Part shown: positions 51,240 to 60,044 of the stretch, piece after piece
How the letters are laid out: every line of letters begins with the position of its first letter
Position numbering within the stretch: the first letter of the stretch is position 1
Source of the DNA: Tepidicaulis sp002389665
GTDB lineage: Bacteria; Pseudomonadota; Alphaproteobacteria; Parvibaculales; Parvibaculaceae
DNA: 64,000 nucleotides
Direction: 5' to 3'
NCBI RefSeq assembly: GCF_965222285.1
Contig: NZ_OZ244942.1
Location: 2,356,001 to 2,420,000 of the forward strand
Made by a program: the position numbers and the translations under genes
Notes under the pieces: generated by a model
Database searches by the model: none
Told to the model about the DNA's origin: nothing
What the model saw: only the letters and a program-made list of their open reading frames with translations

Positions 51240-53350
51240 AGGCCCTGGCCCGCCCGGCCGGTTTTGCTGCTGGCCGCGCCGGTTTCCGCATTTTCGGACA
51301 GCGCTTCAGGATCGAATTCCAGCGGCAGGTCGCACCAGAATATGCTGCCCTGCCCTTCCTCGCTTTCAAAACCGATGCGCCCGCCCATCTTCTCCACCAG
51401 CAGCCGGGCAAGGCTAAGGCCGATCCCCGCCCCGCCGCCGGCCACCATGGCATCCGGGTGAAGCCGGGTGAACGTCTCGAACACCTTGTCCTGCTTGGCT
51501 TTAGGAATCCCGATACCCGTGTCGGAAATGGAAAGACGGAAGAACCCGTCGCTCGTGCGCTCGCCGCTAATGCGCACCCTTCCTCCGTTTACATTATATT
51601 TTACGGCATTGGACAAGAGATTGATGATGATCTGCTTCAACCGCTGCCGGTCCGTTTCAAGCAGCACCGGCACGTCGCGCGGCAGGCGGTCCTCGATGGA
51701 TACCTCGCCGCGCTCGGCCAATTGCGCAACTTGCGCGATGCACTCGCTCACCGCCTCGCCCACATCCACCTTCTCGACCGAAACCCGCAAATGCCCGGCT
51801 TCGATGCTGGAAAGATCGAGAATGTCGTTGACGAGATTGAGAAGCTGCTCGCCCGCCATGAGAATGAAACTGATCCGTTCCATTTGCGAGGCATTGAGCG
51901 TGCCGCCCGCCGTCATCTGCATGACTTCGGCGAACCCGATAATCGCGTTGAGCGGCGTGCGCAGCTCATGGCTCATCGTCGCAAGGAATTGCGATTTGGC
52001 CCGGCTTGCCTCCTCCGCGCTTTGTTTGGCGCGTAAAATGGCCCGCTCCGATTTCACCTGCCTTGTAATGTCATGACAGGTGCCGAAAATTTTGACCGCC
52101 CGCCCCTCTTCATATTCAATGACGATATTCGCCTCCACGAACATCACCGCCCCATCTTTGCTGCGCAGACGGTAAGTTTCGGGGCCAAGCGTACGCGCGC
52201 CCTTCGCCGCGCCTTCCAAAATCCAGTTGAGAACCCATTCGGAATCATCCGGGTGATGGATGTCGGCAAGCACCGTGTCGAGATTGACTTCCAAATCCCC
52301 ATCATAGCCGAGCAGGCGGCGCATACCCTCGGACCAGATCACCTCGTTGGTGCGCAGGTCCCAGGCAAAATCGCCGACACGGGCAATAATCTGTGCACGG
52401 ATTAGCTTTTCCTCGCTCAGGCGCACAGCCTGTGTCACCTGCGCCACCTGCCGGCGTAAAAGCGCAACGACGCCCGCACCGGCAAAGAGCAAAAGCGCCG
52501 CGCCGCCGATCGCCCAGATCACCCAGGCCGGCAGCGCAGGCTCCCCCGCAGGCGACATCCATTTTTCCAAGGCCGTGAAATAAGCCGACTGCGGATCGGT
52601 TTTCATCGCCGCCATATGCCGGTCCACTTCGGCAAGCAGCCCATCCGGCGTGCCGGGCGCAAAGGCGAAATAAAGCGCGGTCGGCTGAAAAACGAATTGC
52701 GAACGCGTCAGATCGAACCCGCTCTGCAGTGCCTCGCCCAAAGACTGATTGACGATGCCGAAATCGGCGCGCCCCGCCGCCACCGCTTCCAGCGTCTCAT
52801 TGTGCCGGGCGGTCGGCACGATCTCGAAGGACAGTCCCTGCTCCTTACGCATCTCGGCAAGCTTGCCATGTTGCACGCTGTCCCTGAGCACCGCCACGCG
52901 CCCGCCCGCTACGTCCTCGAAGTTTTGCACGATCGTGCCGGGGCGCGAATAGATGTAAGACCAGCTGCGCAACACCGGTACCCGATTGAACTTGAAAAGC
53001 GCCTCGCGCTCCGGGGTCGGCGCGACATCGGGCATGAGATCGATCTCACCCGCTTCAAGCATGACAAGACAATCCGCCCAGGCGCAGGGGTGATAGGTCA
53101 CAGCCCATCCGGCCTTTTCACTCAGGGCAGCAAGCACATCCGGAAAAAGCCCGGCCGGTACACCTTCTTCATCGAGAAATATTTTCGGCGGGTTTTGATA
53201 GATGCCGGCTCTAAGCTGAAGGCGCTCCCCTTCCGGCTCATCTACCGGCGCGCCAGAAGGTGCCTGCGCCCCCGCGCCGGCAAGCAGGAGCGGCAGCAAA
53301 ACAATGCCCAAAGAAAAACGGATCACACTGCTTTTCAAGCGCACGCTCAT
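51236..53350 (-). CDS. Histidine kinase with periplasmic solute-binding domain and PAS
   Basis: A 704-residue hybrid sensor. Residues about 2-30 are a signal or membrane anchor. An SBP_bac_3-type solute-binding domain covers 45-265 (PAGLFPDVLAALSEKAGW), then a membrane helix at 275-298, a PAS domain at 315-435 and a HisKA domain with H461 in MSHELRTPLNAI. A complete ATPase domain with SDTGIGIPKAK ends the protein. There is no receiver domain. The ATG at 53350 is used; a TTG two codons earlier is the alternative. It is tied to mobA by a 4-base overlap and heads the minus-strand nitrate unit. Ligand unknown. Confidence 0.85.
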   Translation of the reverse strand: MSVRLKSSVIRFSLGIVLLPLLLAGAGAQAPSGAPVDEPEGERLQLRAGIYQNPPKIFLDEEGVPAGLFPDVLAALSEKAGWAVTYHPCAWADCLVMLEAGEIDLMPDVAPTPEREALFKFNRVPVLRSWSYIYSRPGTIVQNFEDVAGGRVAVLRDSVQHGKLAEMRKEQGLSFEIVPTARHNETLEAVAAGRADFGIVNQSLGEALQSGFDLTRSQFVFQPTALYFAFAPGTPDGLLAEVDRHMAAMKTDPQSAYFTALEKWMSPAGEPALPAWVIWAIGGAALLLFAGAGVVALLRRQVAQVTQAVRLSEEKLIRAQIIARVGDFAWDLRTNEVIWSEGMRRLLGYDGDLEVNLDTVLADIHHPDDSEWVLNWILEGAAKGARTLGPETYRLRSKDGAVMFVEANIVIEYEEGRAVKIFGTCHDITRQVKSERAILRAKQSAEEASRAKSQFLATMSHELRTPLNAIIGFAEVMQMTAGGTLNASQMERISFILMAGEQLLNLVNDILDLSSIEAGHLRVSVEKVDVGEAVSECIAQVAQLAERGEVSIEDRLPRDVPVLLETDRQRLKQIIINLLSNAVKYNVNGGRVRISGERTSDGFFRLSISDTGIGIPKAKQDKVFETFTRLHPDAMVAGGGAGIGLSLARLLVEKMGGRIGFESEEGQGSIFWCDLPLEFDPEALSENAETGAASSKTGRAGQGL

Positions 53351-53627
53351 CCCCAAAGCTTGGCCATAGCCGCATCCGCCTGGCCCGCAGCCGCCCCGGC
53401 CGGTTGCCCGCCCGTATAATCTAGGCCCCTAGCCTAGACCGGAAAGCCGCAATAGGAAAACTCTCCCCTTACTTTGCTCGCCCTTCGAAGGGCTTCAAAT
53501 GCGGCGCCGGGGCACCGCCATTTCCTCAGCTCGGCCATTTGGGGTAGCCTTTGCGGCAAGCTCCCGGGGAAATGGGCCGCTGCGCCCCCGCCTCCCACCC
53601 ATCGTCTTTCAGCGCCGGTCCGCCCTT

Positions 53628-54254
53628 ATGCCCGACACTTTGCATGACAGCTCCCCGCCTCAGCCGAGAGAAGAGTATTTTCTGGAACTGACCGCCGGGC
53701 TTGAGACATCGCGCTTTCGGCTCACGCCGCTGGAGACGCGCGATGCCCCCGCCCTCCTGACGCATTTCAAGGACCCGCGCGTCACTGAATTTATGGATAT
53801 CGATCCCTTCACCCGCACCGAGGAGGCCGAGGATGTTATCGGCTGGGCGGAGAGTTTGCGCGCGGCCGCACAAGGGGTCCGTTGGGCCATCCGCGAAAAG
53901 GGACGAGACGGCGAAGCGGGCAACTTTCTCGGCACCTGCGGCTTCAACACCCTTCTCTATGAGCGCGCCCGGCGCGGCGAAGTCGCCTATGATCTGTCGC
54001 CTGCTCACTGGGGAAAAGGCGTCATGGCCGAAATCATGCCGCAGCTCATCGCCCTCGCCGCAGGTCCCCTGGCTCTGCGCCGCCTCGAGGCCATGGTGAC
54101 CCCCGGCAACATCCGCTCCATCCGCCTTCTTGAGCGGCACGGCTTTGAAAAAGAAGGCCTCCTGCGCCAGCACGCCTATTGGAAAGGCCGCTTCTGGGAC
54201 CAACTCATTTTCGGGCAAGTGTTGGAGGGAAATGGTAGCGGAGGAGGGACTTGA
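53628..54254 (+). CDS. GNAT-family N-acetyltransferase (RimJ/RimL-like)
   Basis: A 208-residue acetyltransferase of the RimJ/RimL group. RFRLTPLETRDAPALLTHF opens the fold at about residue 30, DLSPAHWGKGVMAEIM carries the acetyl-CoA motif, and IRSIRLLERHGFEKEGLLR closes it. The ATG at 53628 is used because upstream in-frame codons do not look like the family. The last 22 bases, coding the Gly/Ser-rich tail, overlap the tRNA-Met gene on the other strand, so the tail is probably a by-product of reading into the tRNA. Confidence 0.85.
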   Translation: MPDTLHDSSPPQPREEYFLELTAGLETSRFRLTPLETRDAPALLTHFKDPRVTEFMDIDPFTRTEEAEDVIGWAESLRAAAQGVRWAIREKGRDGEAGNFLGTCGFNTLLYERARRGEVAYDLSPAHWGKGVMAEIMPQLIALAAGPLALRRLEAMVTPGNIRSIRLLERHGFEKEGLLRQHAYWKGRFWDQLIFGQVLEGNGSGGGT

Positions 54255-54309
54255 ACCCCCGACACGCGGATTATGATTCCGCTGCTCTAACCAGCTGAGC
54301 TACTCCGCC
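54233..54309 (-). tRNA. tRNA-Met (CAT), elongator type
   Basis: A complete 77-base cloverleaf on the minus strand: acceptor stem GGCGGAG / CTCCGCT (first pair G-T), D arm AGCTCAGCTGGTTAGAGCA, anticodon stem GCGGA / TCCGC with loop ATCATAA (anticodon CAT), T arm TCGGGGGTTCAAGTCCCTC, encoded CCA end. The closing G1-U72 pair and the overall sequence match the elongator Met tRNA of alphaproteobacteria rather than the initiator, which lacks the first pair and has three G-C pairs in the anticodon stem. Confidence 0.97.
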
Positions 54310-54402
54310 CCAAAGGCATCGCGGGCCAGGCGGCCCGCGGAAAGTGAGGGGATATAAGGCCCCTGCCCCGCCCTTGTCAAGCAAGGCGTGGCGGGCTGCG
54401 CA

Positions 54403-55260
54403 CTACTCCCGCCTTTCGGCCAGGGCGGCCCGCAAATCGCGGATTTCGCGCTTGATATCGGCCAGATCCCGGGCCATTGCCGCCCGTTCCTCATGGGCGC
54501 GCCGCTCGATCGTCTCGCGCTCCGTATGGGCCTCGCTCTCGTGAATCATCTGCATGGAATCGACGATGATGCCGATGACGAGATTGAGCACCATGAAGGT
54601 CGTAAAGAGAATGAACGGCACGAAAAACGCCCAGGCCCAGGGATAGACCTCCATCACCGGGCGCACGATGCCCATGGACCAGCTTTCCAGCGTCATGATC
54701 TGGAAAAGGGAATAGAGCGTGCGCCCGATCGTGCCGAACCATTCGGGAAAGGCCTCGCCGAAGAACTCGGTGCCGAGCACGGCGAAAATATAGAAAATCA
54801 GCAACAAAACACCCGCCACCGAGCCCATGCCCGGCAACGCCATGAGCAGCGACTGCACCACCTTGCGCATGGAGGGAATGACGGAGAAAAGCCGCAGCAC
54901 ACGCAGGATGCGCAGCGCGCGCAGCACCGAGAGGGGCCCCGCCGCCGGCACCAGCGCAATCGCGACGATGGCAAGGTCGAAATTGTTCCAGCCGTTCTTG
55001 AAGAAGGAAAGCCGGTAGGCCCAGAACTTCAGAAGCAGCTCGATGACAAAGATCGACAGCGCCACGCGGTCGATCGCCACGAGAAGGCCGCCCGCCCGCG
55101 CCATTGCTTCGGCGGAGGTTTCAAGGCCGAGCGTCACGGCATTGATGAGAATGACGGTGATGATGAAGCGTTGAAACCAGCCCGCCTCCACCACACGCAG
55201 CGCAAAACCGCGCCCCGCGCCGCCTGCACGTGAAGAAGAAACGCCATTTGTCGATGTCAT
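54403..55260 (-). CDS. Voltage-gated sodium channel (NaChBac/NavAb family)
   Basis: A 285-residue single-domain, six-helix channel that assembles as a tetramer. The S4 voltage sensor has Arg at 114, 117, 120 and 123 (VLRALRILRVLRLF). The selectivity filter is TLESWS at 190-195, continuing MGIVRP as in NavAb, which marks Na+ selectivity. Residues about 235-285 are a charged coiled coil, the usual tetramerisation and gating tail. Bacterial Nav channels have been linked to motility, chemotaxis and pH responses. The flagellar cluster begins 2.5 kb away. Second gene of a minus-strand run behind pmtA. Confidence 0.93.
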   Translation of the reverse strand: MTSTNGVSSSRAGGAGRGFALRVVEAGWFQRFIITVILINAVTLGLETSAEAMARAGGLLVAIDRVALSIFVIELLLKFWAYRLSFFKNGWNNFDLAIVAIALVPAAGPLSVLRALRILRVLRLFSVIPSMRKVVQSLLMALPGMGSVAGVLLLIFYIFAVLGTEFFGEAFPEWFGTIGRTLYSLFQIMTLESWSMGIVRPVMEVYPWAWAFFVPFILFTTFMVLNLVIGIIVDSMQMIHESEAHTERETIERRAHEERAAMARDLADIKREIRDLRAALAERRE

Positions 55261-55318
55261 CGCGTCAGCCCGCTGCGCTGCCCGTCACCGGAAGAAGAGA
55301 TAGGAAAGGCGCCGCGCT

Positions 55319-56050
55319 TTAAAAGGTGGCCGAAGCGCCGGCTTCCACTTCGCCGGAAATTTTCGGCGCCGTGCGCTGGGTCTTGCCTTCGCTCTGGTGG
55401 TCGGCAGCTTCCTCGCCCGCCGGCTTCTGGAAGCGCAGCATGGTGAAAAGACCCATCGGGTTCAGCGGCTGGGTTTCCTGCAGGTCGAGCTTGGTGATGC
55501 CCGTGATCGTTTCGACCTTGAAGTCGGGATGCCAGCCAAGGGCGCGGGAAGCCGGCGCCATCCAGCGCTCGATGCGCCCGCGCATGCCGTGATCCTGGGC
55601 AAAGTGATTGACGATGAAGACCTGGCCGCCCGGCGCGCAAACGCGCTCAAGCTCGCGCATCACTTTTTCCGGCTCGGGCACCACCGTCATCACATACATG
55701 GCGACCACGGTGTCGAACTGCCCATCGGCAAAGGCAAGCTCGGAGGCATCCATCTCGACGATCGCTTCCACATTGGTGAGGTTCTTTTCCTTCACCCGCA
55801 TGCGCGCCTTCTGCAGCATCTCGGTGGAAAGGTCGATACCCGTCACTTTCAGGTGCTTGCCGTAACGCGGCAGCGAAAGGCCGGTGCCCACCCCCACTTC
55901 CAGCACGGAGCCGGAGCGGCGATTGATGGCGCGGACCGCATGTTTGCGGCCAGCATCGGCAATCGGGCCGAAGGAAAAGTCATAAACGGGTGCCCAGCGA
56001 GCATATGCTTCCCGGACGGATTTTTCGTCGATGCGCGATTTGACGCTCAA
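55319..56050 (-). CDS. Phosphatidylethanolamine N-methyltransferase (PmtA-like)
   Basis: A 243-residue SAM-dependent methyltransferase. It begins VREAYARWAPVYDFSFG, the opening shared with Rhodobacter-type PmtA and UbiE. The SAM motif VLEVGVGTGLSL is near residue 50. The stretch PEPEKVMRELERVCAPGG and HFAQDHGMRGRIERW favour PmtA over UbiE. The product would be phosphatidylcholine, made by three methylations. The last 30 residues are a polar extension not typical of the family. TTG start with GGGAG about 10 bases upstream. The Nav channel gene follows after 58 bases. Confidence 0.75.
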   Translation of the reverse strand: MSVKSRIDEKSVREAYARWAPVYDFSFGPIADAGRKHAVRAINRRSGSVLEVGVGTGLSLPRYGKHLKVTGIDLSTEMLQKARMRVKEKNLTNVEAIVEMDASELAFADGQFDTVVAMYVMTVVPEPEKVMRELERVCAPGGQVFIVNHFAQDHGMRGRIERWMAPASRALGWHPDFKVETITGITKLDLQETQPLNPMGLFTMLRFQKPAGEEAADHQSEGKTQRTAPKISGEVEAGASATF

Positions 56051-56122
56051 AAGATGGGCTCCCTCGTGACGGCGCTGCCAGTTTGCCGCAACAGGCCGGA
56101 TTTACCAAAGTTTTTCCGTAAT

Positions 56123-56145
56123 AATCCGCCAGAAAGTGGCGGATT
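56123..56145 (-). terminator. Possible terminator after mnmA
   Basis: Perfect stem AATCCGCC / GGCGGATT with a 7-base loop, 11 bases past the mnmA stop codon. The T-run behind it on the minus strand is short and broken (ATTATTAC), so read-through into pmtA is possible. Confidence 0.45.
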
Positions 56146-56156
56146 GAAGGCGGGAT

Positions 56157-57434
56157 TTATGCCCCTGCTGCGTGTTCGCTTTCGGGCTCGCTTTCCAGCG
56201 GACGCCCGCGCACCGCATTGCCATAGCGGTTGACGGAGCGGCGGATCCAGCCGCCGCCCAGCACACGCTTGCCGGTTTGCGCATCATAGAACACACAGGC
56301 CTGGCCGGGAGCCACACCATCTTCCCCCGTTTTCAGTTCAACCCGCGCGCGCCCTTCCCCAAGCGGCACGAGCAATGCCGGCGCCGGCGGGCGCGTCGAG
56401 CGCACCTTGGCCAGCACCTCGAGCGGCTGACTCGTTGCATCAAGATTGCCGGGGCCGATCCAGTTGACCTCCCCAAGTTCAATTTGATGCGTCAGCAGCA
56501 TATCTTTCGGCCCGACGACGACCTGTTTCTTTGCCGCGTCGAGGCGCACTACATAAAGCGGCTCGCCCATGGCAATGCCGAGCCCGCGGCGCTGGCCGAT
56601 CGTGTAATGGAGAATGCCTTCGTGGCGGCCGAGCACGTTGCCGTCCATATCCACGATGTCGCCGGGCTCCGCCGCGCCGGGACGCAGCTTCAAGATGACA
56701 TCCGCATAGCGCCCGGAGGGGACGAAGCAAATGTCCTGGCTGTCCGGCTTTTCCGCAACGCCAAGCCCGTAGCGCTGGGCAATGGCGCGGGTTTCCGACT
56801 TGTGCAGACGGCCAAGCGGAAAGCGCAGGAAATCAAGCTGCTCGCGCGTCGTGGTGAAAAGGAAGTAGCTCTGGTCGCGCTCAGGATCTTCAGCGCGCAG
56901 CATCTGCCAGCCATCAGGGCCGGGTTCGCTGGCAATATAATGGCCGGTCGCCAGCGCATCCGCGCCCAGCTCCTTGGCGGCTTGAAACATGTCGCGGAAT
57001 TTCACGCGCTCATTGCAGCGCACGCAAGGAATGGGCGTTTCGCCGGCAAGATAAGAATCCGCGAACTCTTCCATCACCGAATCCCGGAACCGGCTTTCAT
57101 AATCGAGCACGTAATGAGGGATGCCGATCTTCTCGGCCACCAGGCGCGCATCGTGAATGTCCTGGCCCGCGCAGCACGCCCCCTTGCGGGCAATGGCCGC
57201 ACCATGATCGTAAAGCTGCAGCGTGATGCCGATCACCTCATAGCCTTCTTCTTTCAGAAGAGCCGCGGTGACGGAAGAATCGACCCCGCCCGACATCGCC
57301 ACAACGACGCGCGTTGCCGCAGGCGGCTTGGCAAAGCCGAGGCTGTTCACCTCGCTTTTCGTCTCTTGCGCGCTGGATGCTGCGGTCACGCTCATTTCAA
57401 CCGGCCGTATCGCTTGGGTCACATTATCTATCAT
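56157..57434 (-). CDS. mnmA: tRNA-specific 2-thiouridylase MnmA
   Basis: A 425-residue enzyme that puts sulfur on U34 of Lys, Glu and Gln tRNAs. The ATP PP-loop SGGVDSS is at residues 48-54. The catalytic Cys pair is seen in IPCVRCNERVKF and DSQDICFVPSG, and GRHEGILHYTIGQRRGLGI is the tRNA-binding stretch. The start is uncertain: an ATG at 57434 gives a 40-residue polar extension before the conserved fold, and another ATG at 57395 would shorten it by 13. Neither has a good ribosome site. Confidence 0.93.
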   Translation of the reverse strand: MIDNVTQAIRPVEMSVTAASSAQETKSEVNSLGFAKPPAATRVVVAMSGGVDSSVTAALLKEEGYEVIGITLQLYDHGAAIARKGACCAGQDIHDARLVAEKIGIPHYVLDYESRFRDSVMEEFADSYLAGETPIPCVRCNERVKFRDMFQAAKELGADALATGHYIASEPGPDGWQMLRAEDPERDQSYFLFTTTREQLDFLRFPLGRLHKSETRAIAQRYGLGVAEKPDSQDICFVPSGRYADVILKLRPGAAEPGDIVDMDGNVLGRHEGILHYTIGQRRGLGIAMGEPLYVVRLDAAKKQVVVGPKDMLLTHQIELGEVNWIGPGNLDATSQPLEVLAKVRSTRPPAPALLVPLGEGRARVELKTGEDGVAPGQACVFYDAQTGKRVLGGGWIRRSVNRYGNAVRGRPLESEPESEHAAGA

Positions 57435-57674
57435 GCGCAGGCATAGTGGGCGGGGCCAAGCCCCGGCGCCGGGCTGCATGCCACTGCGCTAAAGAGAGCT
57501 TTTCCGCGCCTTTTAACGCGCAAGAGCCCCAGAAAGGCGCACTATAGACAAGAGATATGCCGTTGCAATGGCGCCATCTGCCGCGTCTGGGCATTTTCTG
57601 CCGCCCGGCGGCAGGCTTTGCCGCGCCCCACGGGCACTCTCATCTTAAGCCATTGATTTAGTTAGAATTTTTTC

Positions 57675-57690
57675 TGGCCTCCAACTTGCT
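57675..57690 (+). promoter_or_regulatory. Sigma-54-type promoter before fliK
   Basis: TGGCCTCCAACTTGCT matches the -24/-12 consensus: GG at 57676-57677, ten bases, then GC at 57688-57689, with TTGC intact. The predicted start near 57701 leaves about 30 bases to the fliK ATG. The remaining 240 bases between mnmA and this site show no other recognisable element. Flagellar genes in Caulobacter relatives commonly use sigma-54 with FlbD. Confidence 0.7.
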
Positions 57691-57732
57691 CATTAGGACG
57701 CAGGAATTCTTGCCTCCAAGGGACAGGTCATT

Positions 57733-59322
57733 ATGGAAGTCAGTACCTCTTCTTCACAGCGCAGCCCGGAAACCGAGCTTCTCCGCCGCAATGAGACGGC
57801 GCGCCTGTCCAAAGGCGCCATCGATGACGCGTTCTCGCGCCATTTGAATGAGACGCGCCAGGAGGCAAAAGCTGACCAGCGCAGCGTCTCGGCCGCCGAA
57901 AGCCGGGCGGAAGAGGCCCGCGAGGCCCGCCGCGCCGATGACAAGCGCAGCGAAAACAGCCGCGCGGAGAGCCAGGCCGAACACCAGCGCGCCGAAAAAC
58001 GCCGGGACGAGGAAGCCCGCGCCAAACGCGCCGATGAGAAGGCGTCGGAAAAAGCCGCCGCTGCCAGAGAAAAGGATGCGCCTGAAAAGCCCGCCGAAGA
58101 AACGTCCGGCGAGGAGGCAGATCTTGCCGCCAGCCTTGTAGAGACGGCCCCCGCGTCAACCGACAATGCTGAAACCGCCGTGGTCCAGACCGGTGAAAAA
58201 GCCGCCGAGACCGGCGCGAATGCGGCTGAGACTGCTCCGATTATCGACGGTGAGGCGGACGCCCAAGCCGCGCAGACCGGAACGGGCAAGGAAACGGGCA
58301 CGCAGAACACGGCCGCCGCCGATGCGGCCAAGGGCACGCAGAGCGCTGCTGCTACGGGCCTGAACACGGCTGCCGCCGCAGCCGCCCAAAGCGCTGCGCA
58401 GGGCACCGGCCAGACAGGCAATACGCAAAGCACCCGCGCCGCGCCCGATCTTAATGCCGCAGCCGCCACAGATAGCGCAGACGGCGGGCCTAACGCTGCC
58501 CTGCAAGCCGCGCAGGCGGCAGCCGATGCCGATCTGTCCGGCAATCTGGCCGATGACGGCGCACTTGCCGGTAAAGACGGCAAGACTCTCGGCCAGCTTG
58601 CCGCCGATAAACTGAGCGCGGGCAAAGAAGGCACAGCGGCGGAGTTCAAGGTAGCCGGCACGGAAGCTGCCGCTCAGCGCACGCCGCCTGCCGCAGCAAC
58701 AACCGCACCGCAACAGGCAGCGCCGATCAACCTCGCCGGTTTCGGTCTGGCGGGCACGGAAAAACCACTCAACGTCACCTTCGACAGCACCAGCGGGCTG
58801 CAAATCGAGGGCCTGCCGACCGGCACCTCGACCCAGAACACCAACCCGGTTCAGTTGCGCTTCGGCGCCCTGCCCGGCCAGGCCCAGGCGACGCAAGTGC
58901 CCGCCTCTGCCATTGCCTTGCAGATCGCCAAGCACGTTCAGAAAGGCGTCAACACATTCGAGATCCGCATCGATCCGCCTGAGCTTGGCCGGGTCGACGT
59001 CAAACTCGATGTCGCCGCCGACGGCCGGGCGACCGCGCATCTTGTCGTAGAAAAAGCCGAAACGCTCGATCTTCTCCAGCGCGATGCCAAGGCCCTGCAG
59101 CAGGCGCTGCAGGATGCCGGGCTCGAAGCCGATCAGGACACGCTGTCCTTCTCTCTGAAAGACGAGGGACAGGCCGGCACCTTCGGGGAAGGACAAGGCC
59201 AGCGTGAGGGCGAAGCCGGCGGCACCGGCGAGGCAGGCCTTGCCGAAAGCGAACAGCCTGAAGTGATCACCAGCTACCGCGTCATGCTCAACGGCGAAAC
59301 CGGCGTCGACATCCGGGTATAA
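57733..59322 (+). CDS. fliK: Flagellar hook-length control protein FliK
   Basis: A 529-residue protein. The first 350 residues are Ala/Glu/Arg- and then Ala/Thr-rich and lack stable structure. Residues about 390-485 are the FliK C-terminal domain (FEIRIDPPELGRVDVKLDVAADGRATAHL), which switches the export gate from hook to filament substrates. The long disordered part serves as the length ruler. AAGGGACAGG lies before the ATG. flgD follows after 14 bases. Confidence 0.9.
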   Translation: MEVSTSSSQRSPETELLRRNETARLSKGAIDDAFSRHLNETRQEAKADQRSVSAAESRAEEAREARRADDKRSENSRAESQAEHQRAEKRRDEEARAKRADEKASEKAAAAREKDAPEKPAEETSGEEADLAASLVETAPASTDNAETAVVQTGEKAAETGANAAETAPIIDGEADAQAAQTGTGKETGTQNTAAADAAKGTQSAAATGLNTAAAAAAQSAAQGTGQTGNTQSTRAAPDLNAAAATDSADGGPNAALQAAQAAADADLSGNLADDGALAGKDGKTLGQLAADKLSAGKEGTAAEFKVAGTEAAAQRTPPAAATTAPQQAAPINLAGFGLAGTEKPLNVTFDSTSGLQIEGLPTGTSTQNTNPVQLRFGALPGQAQATQVPASAIALQIAKHVQKGVNTFEIRIDPPELGRVDVKLDVAADGRATAHLVVEKAETLDLLQRDAKALQQALQDAGLEADQDTLSFSLKDEGQAGTFGEGQGQREGEAGGTGEAGLAESEQPEVITSYRVMLNGETGVDIRV

Positions 59323-59336
59323 GAACGGAGAGTTTC

Positions 59337-60044
59337 ATGGATATTCTCGGCAGCAACCCCGCCTCCGTCGCCGCTCAGGCACAGCAGAACCTGCGGACCC
59401 AATCCGCGACCGCGTCTGCGGCGCTGGATACGAATTTCAATACGTTCCTGACGCTGCTGACCACACAGCTGCGCCACCAGGATCCATTGAACCCGCTCGA
59501 ATCGAACGAGTTCACCCAGCAGCTCGTTCAGTTCTCCGGCGTCGAGCAGTCGATCCAGACAAACCGTCAGCTGGAAAGCCTGCTGGCCGTCGCCTCCGCC
59601 ACCAGTTCAAGCCAGGCCGTCTCTTATATCGGCAAGGAAGTCGATGCGGTCTCCAACGTCGCCGAGCTGAAAGACGGCGAAGCGTCCTGGATCTTCGGTC
59701 TGGCCGAGAAAGCGGAAACCGCCACCTTGAACATCCTCGATGCCAATGGCGCGACCGTCTACACGAAGGAAATCAGCGGCGCCACCGGCGCGCAGGATTT
59801 CGTCTGGGACGGCAAGAACAATGAAGGAGTGGACCAGCCCGACGGCTTCTACATCATCGACATCGAAGCCACCAATAAAGACGGCGAACAGGTCCAATAC
59901 TCCTCCCGCATCACCGGCACGGTGACCGGGGTGGACTTCTCCGGCAACATCCCGCTGATCAATCTGGGCGACCAGACGATCCCGGCTTCGGATGTGCTGG
60001 CGGTGCGCGACAAGGCACAAAGCCAGCCGCCGAGCGGCACTTAA
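59337..60044 (+). CDS. flgD: Flagellar hook-capping protein FlgD
   Basis: A 235-residue protein with the FlgD N-terminal export and assembly region (FLTLLTTQLRHQDPLNPLES) near residues 38-57. It ends in the FlgD Ig-like/tudor part (AQDFVWDGKNNEGVDQPDGFY). It caps the growing hook. Ribosome site CGGAGAG. Second gene of the sigma-54 unit with fliK. Confidence 0.94.
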   Translation: MDILGSNPASVAAQAQQNLRTQSATASAALDTNFNTFLTLLTTQLRHQDPLNPLESNEFTQQLVQFSGVEQSIQTNRQLESLLAVASATSSSQAVSYIGKEVDAVSNVAELKDGEASWIFGLAEKAETATLNILDANGATVYTKEISGATGAQDFVWDGKNNEGVDQPDGFYIIDIEATNKDGEQVQYSSRITGTVTGVDFSGNIPLINLGDQTIPASDVLAVRDKAQSQPPSGT

